DNA from: JALQXV01 sp051005235
GTDB taxonomy: Bacteria > Patescibacteriota > Saccharimonadia > Saccharimonadales > 2-12-FULL-41-12
Assembly: GCA_051005235.1 (NCBI GenBank)
Contig: JBPCJO010000016.1
Location: 1-6,811, forward strand
Reading direction: 5' to 3'
Length of the DNA stretch: 6,811 nt
A program made the position numbers and the translations under genes. This document shows positions 5,108-6,811 of the stretch, piece after piece; positions within the stretch are counted from its first letter, which is position 1, and each line of letters starts with the position of its first letter. The notes under the pieces are model-generated. The model was not told the origin of the DNA and ran no database searches. It worked only from the letters and a program-made list of their open reading frames with translations.

Positions 5108-5700
5108 TGGCAGAAAAAGATAAACTATTTGATGTCGCCCGACCTGGCAAGACTCCAGCTGGCGCAACGTCACGTCCAATCATAGTTGGACATGCCAGTA
5201 CCATGAAGCGTGACCCGATGGTAATGGGGGAGGTATCTGACGAAACAAAACCAACCGAAGCCGAAGCAACCAGAACACCTATACTGGTGTTAGAAGTACC
5301 AACAGACTCTAAAACAGACGAAGCAAAGTCAGACGAGACTCAAACGGATACTCCTTTTAAAGATGAGGCCGAGGAATCGCCAGCGGAGGAGCAACCTGTC
5401 GAAGTCGCCAAAGAAACAACCTCTAGCCCGGTTGTCGACACTCTGGTTGAAGAAGTCAGTGCCAAGCAAGAAGACAAACGCCGCGCCCAAGCCCAAGAAG
5501 CTCAGAGTACCGAAATTGAAAACAGTATTGCCGCCAAAGAATTTTTTGTACCAATTGGCGTAGAAAGCCGGCGACGTTCTGATTTGCGTATTATTATTGT
5601 TTCGCTGCTACTGATTATTGTTACATTTGCCGGTCTTAATTTTGGCTTAGACGCCGAACTGTTAGATATTGGAGTTAAGCCACTCACAGACGTATTGTAA
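5107..5700 (+). CDS. Single-pass membrane protein with disordered acidic N-terminal region, Saccharibacteria type
   Basis: The function is unknown. The 197 residues fall into three parts. Residues 1-40 include FDVARPGKTPAGATSRPIIV and GH, followed by KRDPMV. From memory, similar 'GKTPA.ATSRP.IVGH...DPM' segments recur in Saccharibacteria membrane proteins; no search was done. Residues about 42-135 are rich in Glu, Thr, Pro and Ala with a charged stretch (KQEDKRRAQAQEAQ), and are probably disordered or partly coiled. Residues about 162-179 form one hydrophobic segment (IIIVSLLLIIVTFAGLNF) preceded by RRRSDLR. By the positive-inside rule, most of the protein would be cytoplasmic with about 18 residues outside. 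There is no signal peptide. The ATG overlaps the tpiA stop as TAATG, and no terminator separates them, so it belongs to the glycolysis operon. A link between glycolytic enzymes and the membrane is only a guess from context. Confidence 0.8.
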   Translation: MAEKDKLFDVARPGKTPAGATSRPIIVGHASTMKRDPMVMGEVSDETKPTEAEATRTPILVLEVPTDSKTDEAKSDETQTDTPFKDEAEESPAEEQPVEVAKETTSSPVVDTLVEEVSAKQEDKRRAQAQEAQSTEIENSIAAKEFFVPIGVESRRRSDLRIIIVSLLLIIVTFAGLNFGLDAELLDIGVKPLTDVL

Positions 5701-5702
5701 TG

Positions 5703-5780
5703 TTAATTACGAAACCAAATATCTTGTGCCTGTGCCACTACCCCGCCGTCTTTATTCCGCTCCACACTCAGATAAACCAG
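5703..5780 (-). pseudogene. Protein-like orphan C-terminus, possible gene remnant
   Basis: Reading the minus strand from 5780 to TAA at 5705-5703 gives 25 protein-like residues, including LVYLSVERNKDGG and AQAQDIWFRN at the end. The frame stays open upstream to 5834, but there it runs through the palindrome, has low-complexity Tyr/Ile/Arg content and offers no ATG, GTG or TTG start that would give more than a short peptide. The stop faces the stop of the membrane-protein gene across 2 bp, as for two convergent genes. It may be what is left of a gene whose body was lost or replaced, or it may be chance. I do not recognise a family. Confidence 0.25.
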
Positions 5781-5784
5781 TCTA

Positions 5785-5839
5785 ACTAATCGTATATAAT
5801 TTATATATACGCGGTATATACGAATTATATACGATTAGT
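5785..5839. repeat. Near-perfect 55-bp A+T-rich palindrome
   Basis: The outer arms of 17 bp, ACTAATCGTATATAATT (5785-5801) and its exact complement (5823-5839), enclose a 2-by-2 mismatch (TA 5802-5803, CG 5821-5822), a further perfect 7-bp stem TATATAC/GTATATA (5804-5810, 5814-5820) and a GCG apex (5811-5813). It could extrude as a cruciform in DNA or form a long RNA hairpin ending the upstream operon; there is no T tract after it. A dimeric protein binding site is another option. Confidence 0.9.
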
Positions 5840-5966
5840 ATGTTGGCATTAGACATGTACTAACAGCTGATTGCAAAATTCGCTTCAGCTATAAGTTAAG
5901 CATAAACATTTTTAGAAAATTATAGGTTTAAGTATTTTTTACTTAGAATCGTTGCTAATTTATTGA

Positions 5967-5972
5967 TAAAAT
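5967..5972 (+). promoter_or_regulatory. Predicted -10 box of the helicase gene
   Basis: TAAAAT matches five of six consensus bases and ends 6 nt before ATG 5979, the same spacing as TATAAT before mpg. The predicted start is at or next to the ATG. No Shine-Dalgarno lies between, and -35 candidates such as TTAGAA (5943-5948) are weak. Confidence 0.4.
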
Positions 5973-5978
5973 AAATAG

Positions 5979-6811
5979 ATGCCCCAAAGTGATCCCGAAG
6001 TTTTTTTAACTGGTTTAAATAGCGAGCAGCGCCGCGCGGTAGTCACTACCGAGGGCTCGTTGTTAATTCAAGCCGGCGCCGGTAGCGGCAAAACCAAGAC
6101 CTTAACCCATCGGATTGCCTATATCATTGGTACCGGTCGGGCGACGCCGTTCAATATCTTAGCGGTCACCTTTACCAATAAAGCCGCCCGCGAGATGCGT
6201 GAGCGGCTGGCTGAGCTGCTTGGTCAACGCGCCGACGACCGAGCCTTTTTACCATACATGGGCACTTTTCACAGCATTTGCGTAAAACTGCTGCGCCGCG
6301 ACGGCAGTTACGTTGGCGTGCCGACGAATTTTATTATTTTCGACGAAGGCGACCGGCTGGCGACGATTAAGCAAGCCTGCCGCCGGCTCTCGATAGACGA
6401 AAAGAGCTACCCGCCGCGCCAAATAGCCAGTCTCATAAGTAATGCCAAGAATGAAATGATTTCTGCGGCAGACTACCAAACTCGAGCCAGTAGCCCACTA
6501 GAACGAATTGCGGCTGACGTGTTTCCACTCTACGAAAAAGCTCTTAAAGAGGCCGGCGCACTAGATTTTGATGATCTCATCGGTAAAACCGTCAGCATGT
6601 TACAAAATACTCCAGAAATACGAGCAAAATGGCAACAGCAGTTTAACTACATTATGATTGACGAGTACCAAGATACTAATGCGGCCCAGTACCATCTCAT
6701 AAAGTTATTGGCGGGCGACCAGCAAAATATTGCCGTAGTTGGTGACGATTGGCAGTCGATATATTCTTGGCGCGGCGCCGACTTTCGTAACATTCTGCGT
6801 TTTGAAAAAGA
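5979..6811 (+). CDS. uvrD: UvrD/PcrA-type superfamily 1A DNA helicase, N-terminal part (partial)
   Basis: An ATP-driven 3'-5' DNA helicase or translocase used in nucleotide-excision repair, mismatch repair or replication restart. The frame runs off the right edge after 277 codons with no stop; full-length relatives are typically 650-750 residues. Ordered motifs: a Q-motif-like GLNSEQRRAV (12-21), Walker A AGAGSGKT (32-39), motif Ia AVTFTNKAAREM (62-73), motif Ib MGTFHSICVKLLR (94-106), the 2B-adjacent LDFDDLI (195-201), Walker B/motif II IDEYQDTN (227-234) and motif III VVGDDWQSIYSWRGAD (253-268). Trp258 stands where PcrA and UvrD usually have Asp or Glu. UvrD, PcrA and Rep share these motifs, so the symbol is a family label. 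The start gives the usual short lead to the Q motif. It stands apart from the upstream operon (278 bp) and probably has its own promoter. Confidence 0.93.
   Translation, partial: MPQSDPEVFLTGLNSEQRRAVVTTEGSLLIQAGAGSGKTKTLTHRIAYIIGTGRATPFNILAVTFTNKAAREMRERLAELLGQRADDRAFLPYMGTFHSICVKLLRRDGSYVGVPTNFIIFDEGDRLATIKQACRRLSIDEKSYPPRQIASLISNAKNEMISAADYQTRASSPLERIAADVFPLYEKALKEAGALDFDDLIGKTVSMLQNTPEIRAKWQQQFNYIMIDEYQDTNAAQYHLIKLLAGDQQNIAVVGDDWQSIYSWRGADFRNILRFEK

Larger units (their letters stand above)
5701..5978. other. A+T-rich intergenic region with palindrome and hairpins
   Basis: No plus-strand gene is present in this 278-bp gap between the membrane-protein gene and the helicase gene. It contains a minus-strand protein-like fragment (5703-5780), a 55-bp palindrome (5785-5839), a second hairpin AGCTGA/TCAGCT (5865-5870, 5885-5890) and a short TAAGTA-T5-TACTTA hairpin (5929-5945). 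No ordinary G+C-rich hairpin with a T tract is seen, so termination of the upstream operon may rely on these A+T-rich structures or another mechanism. Confidence 0.6.

Noticed and set aside
5785..5839. XerC/XerD dif site within the palindrome.
   Set aside because: dif sites are 28 bp with imperfect 11-bp arms around 6 bp. This palindrome is far longer and its arms do not resemble the known dif arm sequences.
5929..5945. TAAGTA-T5-TACTTA hairpin as the terminator of the upstream operon.
   Set aside because: The stem is only 6 bp of weak pairs and the T run is in the loop rather than after the stem.
1..6811. Alternative genetic code with UGA read as glycine or tryptophan, known in some CPR lineages.
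   Set aside because: All recognised proteins align end to end without internal UGA, and the tryptophans seen are encoded by TGG, so the standard code suffices.

Overview
The window most likely comes from a Candidatus Saccharibacteria (TM7) or closely related Patescibacteria/CPR genome. This is inferred from gene content and protein motifs, not from any search. The supporting signs are a surface protein ending in an LPATG sorting signal, a compact pyk-pgk-tpiA glycolysis cluster, and a small tail-anchored membrane protein with a TSRPIIVGH segment of a kind I recall from Saccharibacteria proteins. Genes are tightly packed and mostly lack Shine-Dalgarno sequences. The standard genetic code fits: every gene whose end is visible stops at TAA or TAG, and no frame needs UGA as a sense codon. 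All protein genes read left to right.

Left part (1-592): the window opens in the C-terminus of a sortase-type cell-wall protein (stop at 242). A 3' intergenic stretch follows, with a hairpin, a possible short transcript and a strong terminator (396-430). Next comes tRNA-Glu(UUC) with an encoded CCA (480-554), an extended -10 promoter inside an inverted repeat, and its own terminator (554-592).

Odd segment (593-783): this roughly 58% G+C non-coding stretch lies between the tRNA and an exact 21-bp copy of the tRNA 3' end (732-752), which is followed by a second terminator. It also holds an exact inverted copy of the adjoining 15 bp of the tRNA (607-621). It looks like the scar of an element integrated at the tRNA 3' end, or a rearranged tRNA duplicate. 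It is the most unusual part of the window.

Centre (784-5700): a predicted 41-residue membrane microprotein (825-950), then a 3-methyladenine DNA glycosylase (Mpg/AAG family). Pyruvate kinase, phosphoglycerate kinase, triosephosphate isomerase and the 197-residue single-pass membrane protein follow, with junctions of 0 nt, 10 nt and a 1-nt TAATG overlap, so they look like one operon. The three enzymes cover the triose-phosphate and ATP-yielding steps of lower glycolysis. GAPDH, phosphoglycerate mutase and enolase are not in the window.

Right part (5701-6811): a 278-bp A+T-rich intergenic stretch carries a near-perfect 55-bp palindrome, smaller hairpins and a protein-like orphan C-terminus on the minus strand. 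The window then runs into the N-terminal part of a UvrD/PcrA-type superfamily 1 helicase, cut by the right edge.

I see no CRISPR array, transposase, integrase or defence system. The points most worth following are the tRNA-Glu 3'-end duplication, the palindrome, and -10 boxes placed so close to start codons that several mRNAs should be leaderless.
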